DNA of 54,582 nt from Pseudomonadota bacterium (GTDB taxonomy: Bacteria > Pseudomonadota > Alphaproteobacteria > Reyranellales > Reyranellaceae): contig JAFEFF010000181.1 of assembly GCA_018240745.1 (NCBI GenBank), positions 1 to 54,582 of the forward strand. Direction: 5' to 3'. The notes beneath the pieces were generated by a model. It was not told where the DNA came from, did no database searches, and was given only the letters and a program-made list of their open reading frames with translations. Position 1 is the first letter of the stretch. Each line of letters starts with the position of its first letter. Below are positions 32,410 to 41,071 of the stretch, one piece after another. The position numbers were made by a program, and so were the translations under genes.

Positions 32410-34815
32410 TCACCGCGGGCGGGGCTTGGCGCGGGCGGTCGGCTCGGCGATCAGCGGATCGTCCGGCCAGTAGTGCTTCGGGTACCGGCCCCTGAGTTCG
32501 GCCTTCACGTCGCGATAGGCGCTCTTCCAGAAGCTCGCGAGGTCGCGGGTCACCTGCACCGGCCGGCGTGCCGGCGACAGCAGGTGGATCGTCACGGGTA
32601 CCCGGTTGGCGATGTGCGGCGTGTCGGTCAGGCCAAACATCTCCTGCAGCCGTACCGACAAGGTGGGCTCCGCCGGGTTGGTGTAGTCGATCGGCACGCG
32701 CGAGCCGCTCGGAACCTCGATATGCGTCGGCGCGAGCGAATCGACCTGGCGCTGGAGGTCCCACGGCACCAGCGCCCTGACCGCCGCGGCGAAGTCGATG
32801 CGGCGGGTCGCGCCGTCGACGAACGGCTCGAGCCAGTCGAGCGACCGCAGCAGCGCTTCTTCGGACAGGTCGGGCCAGCGTGCATCGACGTGGCGCAGGA
32901 AGGCGATGCGCTGCCGCCACGCCTGCAGCTCGCCGGTCCAGGGCAGGCCGCGCTGTCGAAGGCCGCTCAGCATTGCCGCTTTCACCTTCTCCGGATCGGG
33001 CTTGTTGATCGGCTTGTCCTCGAGCACCAGCGCGCCGAAGCGGCGGCGTCGCCGCGCCACCACCGTGTCGCGCCATTCGACGCTCTCCTCGTCGACGATG
33101 CGCTCGCCATAGAGCGCCTCGATCTCGGCGAGCGTGATCGGTGCGGCGAGGAAGATGCGCGCGTCCTGCGCCGCGCCGTCGAGGTCGGCGACGACCAGGA
33201 ACTCCTCGTTCGACATCGGATCGCCTTCGGGCAGCGCCGCACCGCGTCCGCCCGACAGCAGGTAGCGATTGGCGGTGCCGGCGCGCCGCCGGCCGATGCG
33301 ATCGGGATAGGCGAGCGCCAGCAGGGCGCCGGTCATCGACGGGTCGGGCGTGTCGTCTCGCGCGTCACGGGGCGTCAGTCGCCGCGCCGACTCGTCGATC
33401 AGCCGCGGTGCCCGGCCGTTCAACGCCATATCGACGCGGTGGCGCAGGTCGACGTCTCGCTCACGCAGGAAGTCGCGCTCGCCGAGGATCGCGGCGATCA
33501 GGGCGGCGACCTTGCCTTGCTTCAGGGCGCGGCCCTCGAGAACCAGATGAGCCAATCGCGGATGCTGGCCGAGCCGAACCATCGCGCGACCATGCGGCGT
33601 GATCGCGCCGCCCGAATCGATCGCGCCAAGATCGAGCAGCAGCGCCCGCGCCATGGCAAGCGCCGATGCGGGCGGCGGCGTCAGCCAGGGCAGGGTGCTC
33701 GCCTCGGTCACACCCCAGGCCGCCAGCTCGAGCGCAAGCGGCGCCAGGTCAGCGTCGAGGATCTCGGGGGGCGTGAAGGGCAGCAGGCCGCGCTGCGCCC
33801 CCTCGGTCCACAGCCGGTAGCAGATGCCCGGCTCGAGGCGCCCGGCGCGGCCGCGCCGCTGGTCGGCCGAAGCCTGGCTCACCCGCACCGTCTCGAGCCG
33901 TGTCATGCCCGAGCGCGGCGAGAAGCGCGGCACTCGCATGAGCCCGCCGTCGATCACGATCCGCACGCCCTCGATGGTCAGGCTGGTCTCCGCGATCGAG
34001 GTCGCCAGCACGACCTTGCGGCGTCCGGCCGGCGAGGGCGCGATGGCACGATCCTGATCGGCCGGCGACAGATCGCCATACAAAGGGACGACGTCGACGT
34101 TGGCGGCGAGGCCCTGCAGGCGCTCCTCGACGCGGCGGATCTCGCCGACGCCCGGCAGGAACACCAATACGCTGCCGCTCTCCTGCGCCAGCGCATTGCG
34201 CACAGCGCTCGCGACCGTGTCCTCGAGCCGGCCGCTCGCCTCGCGATCGAGATAACGCGTGTCGACCGGGAACATGCGGCCCGCCGATTCGACCAGTGGC
34301 GCGCCGCCCAGGCGCTCCGATACGGGGCCGGGATCGAGCGTCGCCGACATGGCGATCATGCGCAGGTCCTCGCGCAAGGCCTGCTGCGATTCGCGCACCA
34401 GCGCAAAAGAGAGGTCGGTCTCCAGCCCGCGCTCGTGCAATTCGTCGAAGATCACGCAGCCGACGCCTTCGAGCGACGGATCGTCCTGCAGCATCCTGAG
34501 GAACAGGCCGTCCGTGACGACCTCGATGCGGGTCCGCGGTCCGACCTTGTTGTCGAGCCGCACGCGATAGCCCACCGTCTCGCCGACCGCTTCACCCAGC
34601 GTGGCCGCCATGCGCCGCGCGGCCGCCCGCGCCGCCAGCCGCCGCGGCTCCTGCATGATGATCTTGCGGCCGCCGAGCCACGCCGCGTCGAGCAGCGCCA
34701 GCGGCACGCGCGTCGTCTTGCCGGCGCCGGGCGGCGCCACCAGCACGGCAGCCGGCCGCTCCGCCAGCACCGCCTTCAGACGCGGCAGGGCCTCGTCGAC
34801 GGGAAGGGAAGGCAT
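32410..34815 (-). CDS. hrpB: ATP-dependent RNA helicase HrpB
   Basis: An 801-residue DEAH/RHA-type helicase. Motifs in order: Walker [29 protein letters not shown], DExH box [23 protein letters not shown], then [37 protein letters not shown] and [14 protein letters not shown]. The C-terminal HrpB-specific region includes [20 protein letters not shown] and the [20 protein letters not shown] segment, diagnostic for HrpB over HrpA. The role is RNA remodelling of unclear target. The ATG at 34815 shares one base with the TAA of the upstream vapC-like gene (TAATG), so its translation may be coupled to the toxin gene, an unusual arrangement. Confidence 0.94.
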   Translation of the reverse strand: MPSLPVDEALPRLKAVLAERPAAVLVAPPGAGKTTRVPLALLDAAWLGGRKIIMQEPRRLAARAAARRMAATLGEAVGETVGYRVRLDNKVGPRTRIEVVTDGLFLRMLQDDPSLEGVGCVIFDELHERGLETDLSFALVRESQQALREDLRMIAMSATLDPGPVSERLGGAPLVESAGRMFPVDTRYLDREASGRLEDTVASAVRNALAQESGSVLVFLPGVGEIRRVEERLQGLAANVDVVPLYGDLSPADQDRAIAPSPAGRRKVVLATSIAETSLTIEGVRIVIDGGLMRVPRFSPRSGMTRLETVRVSQASADQRRGRAGRLEPGICYRLWTEGAQRGLLPFTPPEILDADLAPLALELAAWGVTEASTLPWLTPPPASALAMARALLLDLGAIDSGGAITPHGRAMVRLGQHPRLAHLVLEGRALKQGKVAALIAAILGERDFLRERDVDLRHRVDMALNGRAPRLIDESARRLTPRDARDDTPDPSMTGALLALAYPDRIGRRRAGTANRYLLSGGRGAALPEGDPMSNEEFLVVADLDGAAQDARIFLAAPITLAEIEALYGERIVDEESVEWRDTVVARRRRRFGALVLEDKPINKPDPEKVKAAMLSGLRQRGLPWTGELQAWRQRIAFLRHVDARWPDLSEEALLRSLDWLEPFVDGATRRIDFAAAVRALVPWDLQRQVDSLAPTHIEVPSGSRVPIDYTNPAEPTLSVRLQEMFGLTDTPHIANRVPVTIHLLSPARRPVQVTRDLASFWKSAYRDVKAELRGRYPKHYWPDDPLIAEPTARAKPRPR

Positions 34816-35252
34816 TAGGAGCGAACGAGAGGATTGACGGTCGTCACGCCGGAAAAACGGCTGAAATCGCGATCGACCGTCCACAATTCGCGAACGCCGT
34901 GCTGGCGGCACAAGGCAGCGACGCGGCCGTCATGCACCCGCGGGCCAACCACGCGTCCGGCCAACAGCAATGCTCTGAGCATCTGCCAATGGTCCGGGGA
35001 TTCGGCGAGCAGAGTGACAGTGGGCGAAGCCAGCCATGCATCGACTTGAGACAGCGCCTCGTCGAGTGTGGACGGCGGCGAATAGATGCGCGGATGCGTG
35101 GCGATGGCCATGAACTCGTGGAGGCAAGGCCATGGCAAGGCCCAGGTCGCCGAACCTTCGGCAAGGCCGGCCACGCACGCTGCCGCTTGCCGGTGGAACG
35201 GCGAATCCTCGCGATGCGCATAGATCAGTATGTTGGTGTCGACGGCGATCAC
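34815..35252 (-). CDS. vapC: PIN-domain ribonuclease toxin (VapC-like)
   Basis: A 145-residue PIN-domain protein. The acidic catalytic residues are present: Asp5 (IAVDTNILIYAH), Glu46 (CLHEFMAIATH), Asp108 (HDGRVAAL) and Asp127/Asp129 (TVDRDFSRF). Such toxins are Mg-dependent endoribonucleases, often cleaving tRNA or rRNA, neutralised by a cognate antitoxin. The start is GTG, overlapping the antitoxin stop (GTGA), the usual antitoxin-first order. Its own stop overlaps the hrpB start by one base. The set of catalytic residues appears intact, so it is probably active. Confidence 0.9.
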   Translation of the reverse strand: MIAVDTNILIYAHREDSPFHRQAAACVAGLAEGSATWALPWPCLHEFMAIATHPRIYSPPSTLDEALSQVDAWLASPTVTLLAESPDHWQMLRALLLAGRVVGPRVHDGRVAALCRQHGVRELWTVDRDFSRFSGVTTVNPLVRS

Positions 35253-35491
35253 CCGCGGCCTTCATACGCCATGTCGAGGAGTTGCTCCCATGAAGCATTC
35301 CGGACGCCGGGTTGCAGGCCCTTGCCCCTAACGCTTGCCCGGCGCAGTTTGAAGGGAGTGGTCTGCTTTCGCTCGCTAACGACCCGATGCAGGCCGCGTT
35401 CGATCAGGGCCTTGAGGGTCACGCCTTCACGAGCCGCCAACTTTTTGGCTTCGCGCAGCAACGGAGCGGATATATCGACAGTCGTCTTCAT
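35249..35491 (-). CDS. vapB: VapB-like antitoxin (ribbon-helix-helix type)
   Basis: An 80-residue protein beginning MKTTVDISAPLLREAKKLAA followed by REGVTLKALIERGLHRVV. A short beta strand and two helices of this kind are typical of ribbon-helix-helix antitoxins of the DUF2191/VapB type; the C-terminal half (RRASVRGKGLQPGVRN) would wrap the toxin. The ATG at 35491 was chosen over a far upstream in-frame start because the family N-terminus is M-K-T-T-V-D and because the palindromic operator lies just ahead, at 35516-35535. It overlaps vapC by four bases. Confidence 0.86.
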   Translation of the reverse strand: MKTTVDISAPLLREAKKLAAREGVTLKALIERGLHRVVSERKQTTPFKLRRASVRGKGLQPGVRNASWEQLLDMAYEGRG

Positions 35492-35515
35492 GAAGGCCAA
35501 TCCAGATGGGTGCCT

Positions 35516-35535
35516 TGATATGGCTACCCATATCA
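35516..35535. promoter_or_regulatory. Palindromic operator of the vapBC-like pair
   Basis: TGATATGG and CCATATCA form perfect 8-base arms around CTAC. The element lies 25 bases before the antitoxin start, in the only non-coding stretch between vapBC and the EthD gene, as expected for autoregulation by a ribbon-helix-helix antitoxin. It could also affect the divergent EthD gene. Confidence 0.65.
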
Positions 35536-35558
35536 CAGATGAAAAGGGAGGGGAACGC

Positions 35559-35933
35559 ATGCTCAAGCTCACCTTCTGCCTGCGTCGCAAGCCCGGCCTG
35601 TCGCTGGCCGAGTTCCAGGACTATTGGCTGAATAGGCACGGCCCGCTGGTGCGCCGCCTGCAGCCGGCGCTGGGCATGGTGCGCTATGTGCAGGTCCATC
35701 GCCGCGACGACGAGCTCGGCCTCGGCATGGCCAAGGTGCGGGGCGCGCCGGCGCCGTACGATGGGGTGGCGGAGCTGTGGTGGGAGAGCGAGGAGGCCTT
35801 CCGCGCCGCCGGCCGCACCGCCGAGGGCCGCGAGGCGGGACGGCTGCTTCTCGAGGACGAGGCACGGTTCATCGATCTCGCCAACTCGCCGCTCTGGCTC
35901 AACCGCGAGCAAGTGATCTACGCTGGCTCGTGA
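35559..35933 (+). CDS. EthD-domain protein
   Basis: A 124-residue dimeric alpha+beta barrel protein of the EthD type: KLTFCLRRKPGLSLAEFQDY followed by WLNRHGPLVRRL, the typical F-x-x-Y-W-x-x-x-H-G-P segment. EthD proteins occur in ether or aromatic degradation gene sets and in polyketide tailoring; here the role is open. AAAGGGAGGGG precedes the ATG at 35559. The last base of its stop is the first base of the next start (TGATG), so it is coupled to the solute-binding protein gene. The longer open frame upstream is antisense to vapBC and rejected. Confidence 0.86.
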   Translation: MLKLTFCLRRKPGLSLAEFQDYWLNRHGPLVRRLQPALGMVRYVQVHRRDDELGLGMAKVRGAPAPYDGVAELWWESEEAFRAAGRTAEGREAGRLLLEDEARFIDLANSPLWLNREQVIYAGS

Positions 35934-36895
35934 TGCTGAGACGATCGCTCCTCGGAAGCGCCGCCGGCCTGCCGCTGATCGGCACCGTCCGTGCCCAACA
36001 GTCCTGGCCCAACAAGCCGATCCGCCTCGTGGTCGGCTACAGCCCCGGCGGCGGCAACGACCTGATCGCGCGGATCGTCGCCGCCAGGCTGCAGGACAAG
36101 CTCGGCCAGCCGGTCGTGGTCGACAACAAGCCCGGCGCGCAGTCGATCGTCGCGGCCGAGCTCGTCGCCAAGTCGGCCCCCGATGGCTACACGCTGCTGG
36201 TCGCGCCGAGCGGACCGATGACCATCAATCCCGCGGTCTACAGCAAGCTGCCCTACGACCCGCTGCACGACTTCGCACCGGTCTCGCTGCTGGCGGAGTT
36301 CCCGCTGCTGTTGGTGGTCGGCGCCGCCCAGCCGGTGAAGTCGGTCAAGGAGCTGGTCGAGTACGGCAAGGCCAACCCCAGGCTCGCCAACTACGCCTCG
36401 AGCGCCACGCCGTTCCAGCTCGCCTCGGAGCTGTTCAACCAGCGCACCGGCTCGTCGTTCCAGCACATCCCCTATCGCGGCAGCGGCGATGCGGTGCAGG
36501 CAGTGGTCGCGGGCCAGGTGCTGATGGCGATCGCCGATTCCGGACCGATGGCAGGGCCCCTCAAGGCCGACAAGCTGCGCGCGCTGGCCATCACCACGCC
36601 CAAGCGGCCGCCCGCCTTTCCCGACGTGCCGACCTTCGCCGAGCAGGGCATCTCCGACATGGAGATCGAGCTGTGGACCGGCATCGTCGCCCCCAACGGC
36701 ACGCCGGCCGACATCCTCGAGCGGCTGCAGGACGTCATCGAGGATACGATCGAGGCCCCGGCGGTGCGCAATGCGCTCGAAGCGATCAACGTCGACCCGC
36801 GCTCGACCAGCAGCAAGGAGTTCCACGACCTGATCGCCCGCGACAGCGCGCGCTGGAAGGCCGTCGCGACCAAGGCCAACATCAAGCTCGACTGA
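35933..36895 (+). CDS. Bug/TctC-family tripartite tricarboxylate transporter solute-binding protein
   Basis: A 320-residue periplasmic binding protein. A signal peptide is visible: MLRRSLLGSAAGLPLIGTVRAQ, with a probable cut after VRA. The mature part starts WPNKPIRLVVGYSPGGGNDL, the hallmark of the Bug family, and continues with NKPGAQSIVAAELVAKSAPDG and SGPMTINPAVYSKLPYDP. These bind carboxylates or other small acids for TctAB permeases, but no tctA/tctB lies in the window, so it is an orphan, as many Bug proteins are. It overlaps the EthD stop by one base and is followed 6 bases later by a ThDP enzyme. Confidence 0.93.
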   Translation: MLRRSLLGSAAGLPLIGTVRAQQSWPNKPIRLVVGYSPGGGNDLIARIVAARLQDKLGQPVVVDNKPGAQSIVAAELVAKSAPDGYTLLVAPSGPMTINPAVYSKLPYDPLHDFAPVSLLAEFPLLLVVGAAQPVKSVKELVEYGKANPRLANYASSATPFQLASELFNQRTGSSFQHIPYRGSGDAVQAVVAGQVLMAIADSGPMAGPLKADKLRALAITTPKRPPAFPDVPTFAEQGISDMEIELWTGIVAPNGTPADILERLQDVIEDTIEAPAVRNALEAINVDPRSTSSKEFHDLIARDSARWKAVATKANIKLD

Positions 36896-36901
36896 GGCAC
36901 C

Positions 36902-38632
36902 ATGGACACCAACGAGGCCCGGCACTCGACGGCGCACTATTTCCTCGAAGGGCTGAACGAGATCGGCTTCGACTTTCTCTTCTGCAACTTCGGCACCGAC
37001 CATGCGCCGCTGATCGAGGCGATGGCGCAGTTCCGTCGCGACGGCCGGAAGCTTCCGACCACCATCCTCTGCCCGCACGAGAACACTGCCGTGCACATGG
37101 CGGCCGGCTACGCGATCGCGACGGGCCGCGGCCAGGGCGTGATGGTGCATGTCGATGCCGGCACCGCCAATTCGGCGATGGCGCTGCACAATCTCTGCCG
37201 CGCCCGCGTGCCGGTGATGCTGATGGCCGGCAAGGCCCCCTTCACCACGCGCGGCGAGCTGCTCGGCACACGCGACACTTATGTGCATTTCGTGCAGGAG
37301 CCGTTCGACCAGGCGAGCATCGTGCGGCCCTACACCAAGTGGGAATACAACCTGCCGTCCGGCGTGATCGCCAAGGAGGCGCTGCGTCGCGCCCACACGG
37401 TGATGGAGAGCGATCCCAAGGGGCCGGTCTACCTGACCTTTCCGCGCGAGACGCTGACCGACGACTGGAGCGAGGGGCAGATCCGCTCCTATCCCGCCGA
37501 GCGCTTCGGCGCGGTGGCGGCGCGCGGCGTCGATGCCGGGTCGGTCGAGCTGCTGGCCAATCGCCTGCTCGGCGCCGAGCGGCCGCTGCTGATCACCGCC
37601 TATGCCGGCCGCAATCATGCGACCGTCGCGGTGCTCGACGAGCTGGCCCGCTTTGCCGGTCTTCGCGTGGTGGAGTTCAATCCGCTGCACATGAACCTGC
37701 CGCACGATTCGCCGTGCCATGGCGGCTTCATGCCGGCCAGGGCGCTCGCCGAGGCCGATGTCGGGCTGCTGGTCGATGTCGACGTGCCGTGGATCCCGAG
37801 CGACATGCCGGACAATCCGGCGACCTGGTGGGCGCATATCGACGTCGATGCCGAGAAGCGCAACTTCCCGATATGGACCTTCCCCGGCAACCTCAGGATG
37901 GCCGGCGACAGCCATCGCATCCTGTCCGACCTTTTGGCCGTGCTGAAGGCGCGCGCCGACAATGCATTCAAGGAGCGCGCGGCCGGCCGCGTGAAGACAC
38001 TGGCGGCGGAAGGCGCCGCGCGGCGCGGGCAGGCGGCCAGGCTTGCCGCCGACCCGGGCAAGCCGGGCGAGATCAATCCGCACTATCTTTGTGCGGCGCT
38101 GGCCAGGGCATTGCCCTCCGATGCTGTCGTGCTGAACGAGGCGATCCGCAATGGCCCGGTGGTGATGCAGCAGATGCCGCGGACCAGGCCTGGCTCGCTG
38201 GTCGGCCTGTCGGGTGGCGGACTCGGCTTCTCGGGCGGCATGGCGCTCGGCCTGAAGCTCGCGTGGCCCGATCGCACGGTCGTTCAGGTGGTGGGCGACG
38301 GCACCTTCTACTTCTCCAACCCGCAATCGACCCTGGCGGTCGGCCGGCAGTACAAGCTCCCGGTGCTGACCGTGGTGCTCGACAACTCGGGCTGGGCCGC
38401 GGTGAAGGAGGCGACGCTGCGCGTCTATCCCGAGGGCGAGGCCAAGGCGGCGCCCGACTACGGCTCTGTGCTGGCGCATGACATGGACTTCTCCAAGGTC
38501 GCCGAAGCTGCCGGCGCGCACGGCGAGCTGGTCAGCGATCCCGCTGCCGTCGAAAGCTCCATCGCCCGCTGCCTCGCCGCTCTCGAGGACGGCCGCTCGG
38601 CCGTGCTGCACGCCCGGGTGACCAAGCTCTAG
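36902..38632 (+). CDS. Thiamine-diphosphate-dependent enzyme (acetolactate synthase-like)
   Basis: A 576-residue ThDP enzyme with the three-domain layout of the acetolactate synthase/benzoylformate decarboxylase superfamily. The N-terminal PYR domain carries the catalytic Glu in LCPHENTAVHMAAGYA, and the C-terminal PP domain carries the cofactor motif VVGDGTFYFSNPQS ending near VLDNSGW. The middle domain seems reduced in FAD-binding features. It probably decarboxylates a 2-oxo acid or joins such a unit to an acceptor; the exact reaction cannot be told. Because the EthD and Bug genes are coupled to it, the bound solute may be its substrate or precursor (inference). Confidence 0.9.
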   Translation: MDTNEARHSTAHYFLEGLNEIGFDFLFCNFGTDHAPLIEAMAQFRRDGRKLPTTILCPHENTAVHMAAGYAIATGRGQGVMVHVDAGTANSAMALHNLCRARVPVMLMAGKAPFTTRGELLGTRDTYVHFVQEPFDQASIVRPYTKWEYNLPSGVIAKEALRRAHTVMESDPKGPVYLTFPRETLTDDWSEGQIRSYPAERFGAVAARGVDAGSVELLANRLLGAERPLLITAYAGRNHATVAVLDELARFAGLRVVEFNPLHMNLPHDSPCHGGFMPARALAEADVGLLVDVDVPWIPSDMPDNPATWWAHIDVDAEKRNFPIWTFPGNLRMAGDSHRILSDLLAVLKARADNAFKERAAGRVKTLAAEGAARRGQAARLAADPGKPGEINPHYLCAALARALPSDAVVLNEAIRNGPVVMQQMPRTRPGSLVGLSGGGLGFSGGMALGLKLAWPDRTVVQVVGDGTFYFSNPQSTLAVGRQYKLPVLTVVLDNSGWAAVKEATLRVYPEGEAKAAPDYGSVLAHDMDFSKVAEAAGAHGELVSDPAAVESSIARCLAALEDGRSAVLHARVTKL

Positions 38633-38838
38633 GGGGCTCGCCCGAGTCCGCAGGAGTCCACTCGGATGTGGACCGGTTGGATGCCGATGGCACAAGGGTT
38701 TTAGGCCCGGAGTCCACGAATCCACCGATATTCGCCGCCCGAAAAAACACCCCTCTTTCGCTCCGGGATCGAGGGCAGCAAAGGGCGCAATGCGACTGAT
38801 CATGCGCGCCACACTGCCTCACGGCGCACCGAACACCT

Positions 38839-38907
38839 ATTATGGGCAATGGCTCGGGGATTCTGCCGCATTTCAGGCGGGTTGAATCGCAGGCCATTGC
38901 CCATAAT
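38839..38907. repeat. 15-bp perfect inverted repeat (possible structured RNA or binding site)
   Basis: The arms ATTATGGGCAATGGC (38839-38853) and its exact complement (38893-38907) flank 39 bases that can pair further (GATTC with GAATC, GCC with GGC). The whole 69 bases could form one long imperfect hairpin. There is no T-run, so it is not a standard terminator. Confidence 0.7.
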
Positions 38908-38926
38908 GCGGTTCCGCCGGAAGCTG

Positions 38927-38935
38927 TTATCCACA
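38927..38935 (+). promoter_or_regulatory. Perfect DnaA-box sequence
   Basis: TTATCCACA, identical to the high-affinity E. coli DnaA box, 16 bases before the VOC gene start. A single box does not make an origin; it may regulate the VOC gene or be chance. Confidence 0.4.
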
Positions 38936-38951
38936 GGCTGGAGGAGGGGTC

Positions 38952-39362
38952 ATGTCACTGGCTGTCGAATCGCTCGACCATCTGGTCATGAACGTGAAGG
39001 ACGTCGAGACCGCGGCGGCCTGGTACGAGCGCGTGCTGGGCATGAAGCGCGTGGTCATCGAGCCGCGGCCCGGCGCCAAGGTGACGTCGATGCATTTCGG
39101 GCGCCAGAAGATCAACCTGCGGCCCGAGACGGCGACCCAGAAGCAGTGGTTCACCGGCCGCACGATCGCGCCGGGCAGCGACGATCTCTGCTTCCTGACG
39201 AGCTCCACGCCGCAGCAGGTTGTCGATCACTTCAAGAGCTGCGGCGTCGCGATCGAAGAGGGGCCGGGCGAAAAGAGCGGCGCCATGGGGACCCTGGTTT
39301 CCGTCTACTGCCGCGATCCCGACGGCAACCTGATCGAGGTGTCCTCCTACAAGCCGGCCTAA
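38952..39362 (+). CDS. VOC-family protein (glyoxalase/bleomycin-resistance fold)
   Basis: A 136-residue vicinal-oxygen-chelate protein. The start MSLAVESLDHLVMNVKDVET supplies the first metal His, and DPDGNLIEVSSYKPA supplies the C-terminal Glu; HFGRQKINLRPE and the SDDLCFLT strand fit the GLOD5-like group. It probably binds a divalent metal, with unknown substrate. GGAGGAGGGG lies just before the ATG, a very strong ribosome binding site. It stands alone downstream of the 319-base region with the inverted repeat. Confidence 0.9.
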   Translation: MSLAVESLDHLVMNVKDVETAAAWYERVLGMKRVVIEPRPGAKVTSMHFGRQKINLRPETATQKQWFTGRTIAPGSDDLCFLTSSTPQQVVDHFKSCGVAIEEGPGEKSGAMGTLVSVYCRDPDGNLIEVSSYKPA

Positions 39363-39408
39363 AGCGCGCGCCACTCCAGTGGCGCTCCAGTGGCGCTCAT
39401 GATCTTCC

Positions 39409-39489
39409 GGATCGCGAGCCTCCGGCTCGCTCATGGTCATGAGGCGAGCCGGAGCCTTCGGCTCCGCTCAGGCCAGGGGCTCGCGGTCC
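39409..39489. repeat. Palindromic intergenic repeat, copy C (expanded form)
   Basis: The ends GGATCGCGAGCC and GGCTCGCGGTCC pair with one mismatch, and inside are TCCGGCTCGC/GCGAGCCGGA arms and a GGAGCC-TTC-GGCTCC hairpin. The end sequence CGCGGTCCAGAAGA equals the reverse complement of the left flank of copy A. Nearby at 39370-39395 CCAGTGGCGCT is repeated in tandem. It lies between convergent genes. Confidence 0.55.
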
Positions 39490-39518
39490 AGAAGACGCCG
39501 TCAAGACGGAACCCGCGA

Positions 39519-40472
39519 CTAAGCCATCGTCTTGGCGATGTCGGCGCGCACGGTCGGCGAGCGGCGGTAGTACTGGTGGGAGCTCGCGAGGTCGAAGGCG
39601 TAGTCGGCCGCCGCGCTGCAATCGACCATGCGATAGGTGGCCGTCGGGAAGCGCGTGACGTTGGCACGGTCGTGCGGTCCGTCCTGTCCCAGCCGCTTGA
39701 CGCCGAGGTTGACCGCCATGCTGAGCTTGAGGACGTCGTCGCGCTCGCTCGCGTAGATCGAGATCCGCTTGGTCAGGCGGCGGAGGCCGCTCATCCGGCC
39801 GTCCGGCGCGAACTCGAAGGTGTTGTAGACCTCGTCCGCGGCCGCCAGGAATACTTCGTCGAACAGGAAGGCGTCGCCGTTGCCGTGCAGGAACCAGCTT
39901 TCGACGCCAGCCTGCAACGCCCAGTTCCCCATGCTGTGCGCCAGCAGGAACACGCGGTTGCCCTTGCTGCGCGCCGCATCGATCAGCGGCTGCAGGTTCG
40001 CGAAGAACGTCATCAGGTGCAGGCCAGACTGCCCGGCGCGGGTCTGGTCGCTGCGATAGGCGAGACTGGGAAACGGTATGCCGATCAGCTTGGCGGCCGA
40101 CGGCCAGGAGAACGCGACCATCGCCACGCTCGCGGCCGGGACCCCCGACTGCTCGAGCCATTGCTGGTTGAACGCGGCACGGGTGATGGCGTTCTCGAAG
40201 CTGTTGTCGAAGCCGTGGATGAAGACCAGCAGGTTGCGGCCGGGATCCGACAGGTCACCCTTGGCCGAGTCGCTGAACTGGCCCTTTTGGACGTCGTTGA
40301 TCGACTTGATGGCGCCCACCGTGTCGGCGTCGAGCCGGCCGTCCTCGACGAAGGCCGTGCCGTAGGTCATCGCGTTCGGATCGGACGGGGCGACGACGCT
40401 CGAGCTGTAGCTCGCGAGCTGGTCGGCCGGCCCGGTCAGGACACGGTTGGTCGCGAAATAGACCGTTCGCAT
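39519..40472 (-). CDS. DUF900-type alpha/beta hydrolase
   Basis: A 317-residue alpha/beta hydrolase of the DUF900 type. It starts MRTVYFATNRVLTG, typical of this family, and has LLVFIHGFDNSFENAI (oxyanion region) and the nucleophile elbow VFLLAHSMGNWALQ. The Asp is probably in ISIYASERDDVLK and the His in the C-terminal DLASSHQYY. No signal peptide is seen. The ATG at 40472 has GGGAGG upstream, so the longer frame from 40583 is rejected. The substrate is unknown. It is convergent with the VOC gene and downstream of the Rieske oxygenase pair on the same strand, separated by 120 bases. Confidence 0.88.
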   Translation of the reverse strand: MRTVYFATNRVLTGPADQLASYSSSVVAPSDPNAMTYGTAFVEDGRLDADTVGAIKSINDVQKGQFSDSAKGDLSDPGRNLLVFIHGFDNSFENAITRAAFNQQWLEQSGVPAASVAMVAFSWPSAAKLIGIPFPSLAYRSDQTRAGQSGLHLMTFFANLQPLIDAARSKGNRVFLLAHSMGNWALQAGVESWFLHGNGDAFLFDEVFLAAADEVYNTFEFAPDGRMSGLRRLTKRISIYASERDDVLKLSMAVNLGVKRLGQDGPHDRANVTRFPTATYRMVDCSAAADYAFDLASSHQYYRRSPTVRADIAKTMA

Positions 40473-40592
40473 GATCCGCCTCCCTGTCGGGGAAGGTTGT
40501 ATCAGATGGCGGGTGTACCCGCCATGGCCCGATGACGTTGGGATCGCCGGGCGTGATCGCGCTGGTCCGAGCGCTTCCGGCAAGGACCATGA

Positions 40593-41057
40593 TCAAAAGG
40601 GGATCGCCACCAGCGTGTCGAAGCGGCGGCTGTCGCACACCACGATGCGCTGGCTGAAGCGCAGCGCGCCCGAAGCATCGGGCTTGATCCTGTCGCGGTA
40701 GCAGCCGGTCGCGAAGACGTCCATCTGGCCCTCACGCATGATGCGCACGATCAGGAACGGCGTCTCGACCTCGGCCTCACCGCCCGTCTCGCCGAGCACG
40801 ACGGGCAAGCCGACGATGTGCCGGTAGCGCTGGCTCTCGTAGATGTTGACCCTGCGCAGCGAGGAGATGCGGTCTTCCAGCATGCCGCGCGTGTCGGCGT
40901 AGATCAGGCCACCTTCGAAGCCCTTGGCGACGTTGTCGGCGGTCGTCAGCTTGTAGAGGCAGGGATCGTGGAACAGCTTGGGCCATTCCTCGAGCTGCTC
41001 GGTGTCGATGACGCGCGCATAGATCGCGTTCAACTCGACGATACGCGCGAGATCCAT
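40593..41057 (-). CDS. Aromatic-ring-hydroxylating dioxygenase beta subunit
   Basis: A 154-residue SnoaL/NTF2-fold protein of the ring-hydroxylating dioxygenase small-subunit family: LNAIYARVIDTEQLEEWPKL near the start, RRVNIYESQRYRHIVGLPVV in the middle and FSQRIVVCDSRRFDTLVAIP at the end, as in anthranilate and benzoate dioxygenase beta subunits. It has a structural role in the alpha3beta3 complex. The ATG at 41057 lies 14 bases after the alpha subunit stop. The longer frame upstream is the alpha gene read out of frame. Confidence 0.88.
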   Translation of the reverse strand: MDLARIVELNAIYARVIDTEQLEEWPKLFHDPCLYKLTTADNVAKGFEGGLIYADTRGMLEDRISSLRRVNIYESQRYRHIVGLPVVLGETGGEAEVETPFLIVRIMREGQMDVFATGCYRDRIKPDASGALRFSQRIVVCDSRRFDTLVAIPF

Positions 41058-41071
41058 CGATCCGGCCGCCC

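Larger units (their letters stand above)
38633..38951. other. Non-coding region with long inverted repeat and DnaA box
   Basis: A 319-base stretch without a credible gene, lying between the ThDP enzyme and VOC genes. It contains a 15-bp perfect inverted repeat and a perfect DnaA-box sequence, listed separately, and otherwise nothing recognised. Confidence 0.6.

Noticed and set aside
34899..35558. Extended N-terminus of the EthD protein
   Set aside because: This part is antisense to vapBC, and a strong ribosome binding site sits before 35559.
35933..35998. Tat signal in the Bug protein from the RR pair
   Set aside because: Only MLRRSLLG is seen, without the full twin-arginine consensus; a Sec signal is at least as likely.
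38839..38907. dif/XerCD recombination site
   Set aside because: The arms do not match the two 11-base half-sites with a 6-base spacer; the spacer is 39 bases.
38927..38935. Replication origin at the DnaA box
   Set aside because: Only one perfect box, and no AT-rich unwinding region or origin-linked genes (dnaA, parAB, hemE, gidA) are nearby.
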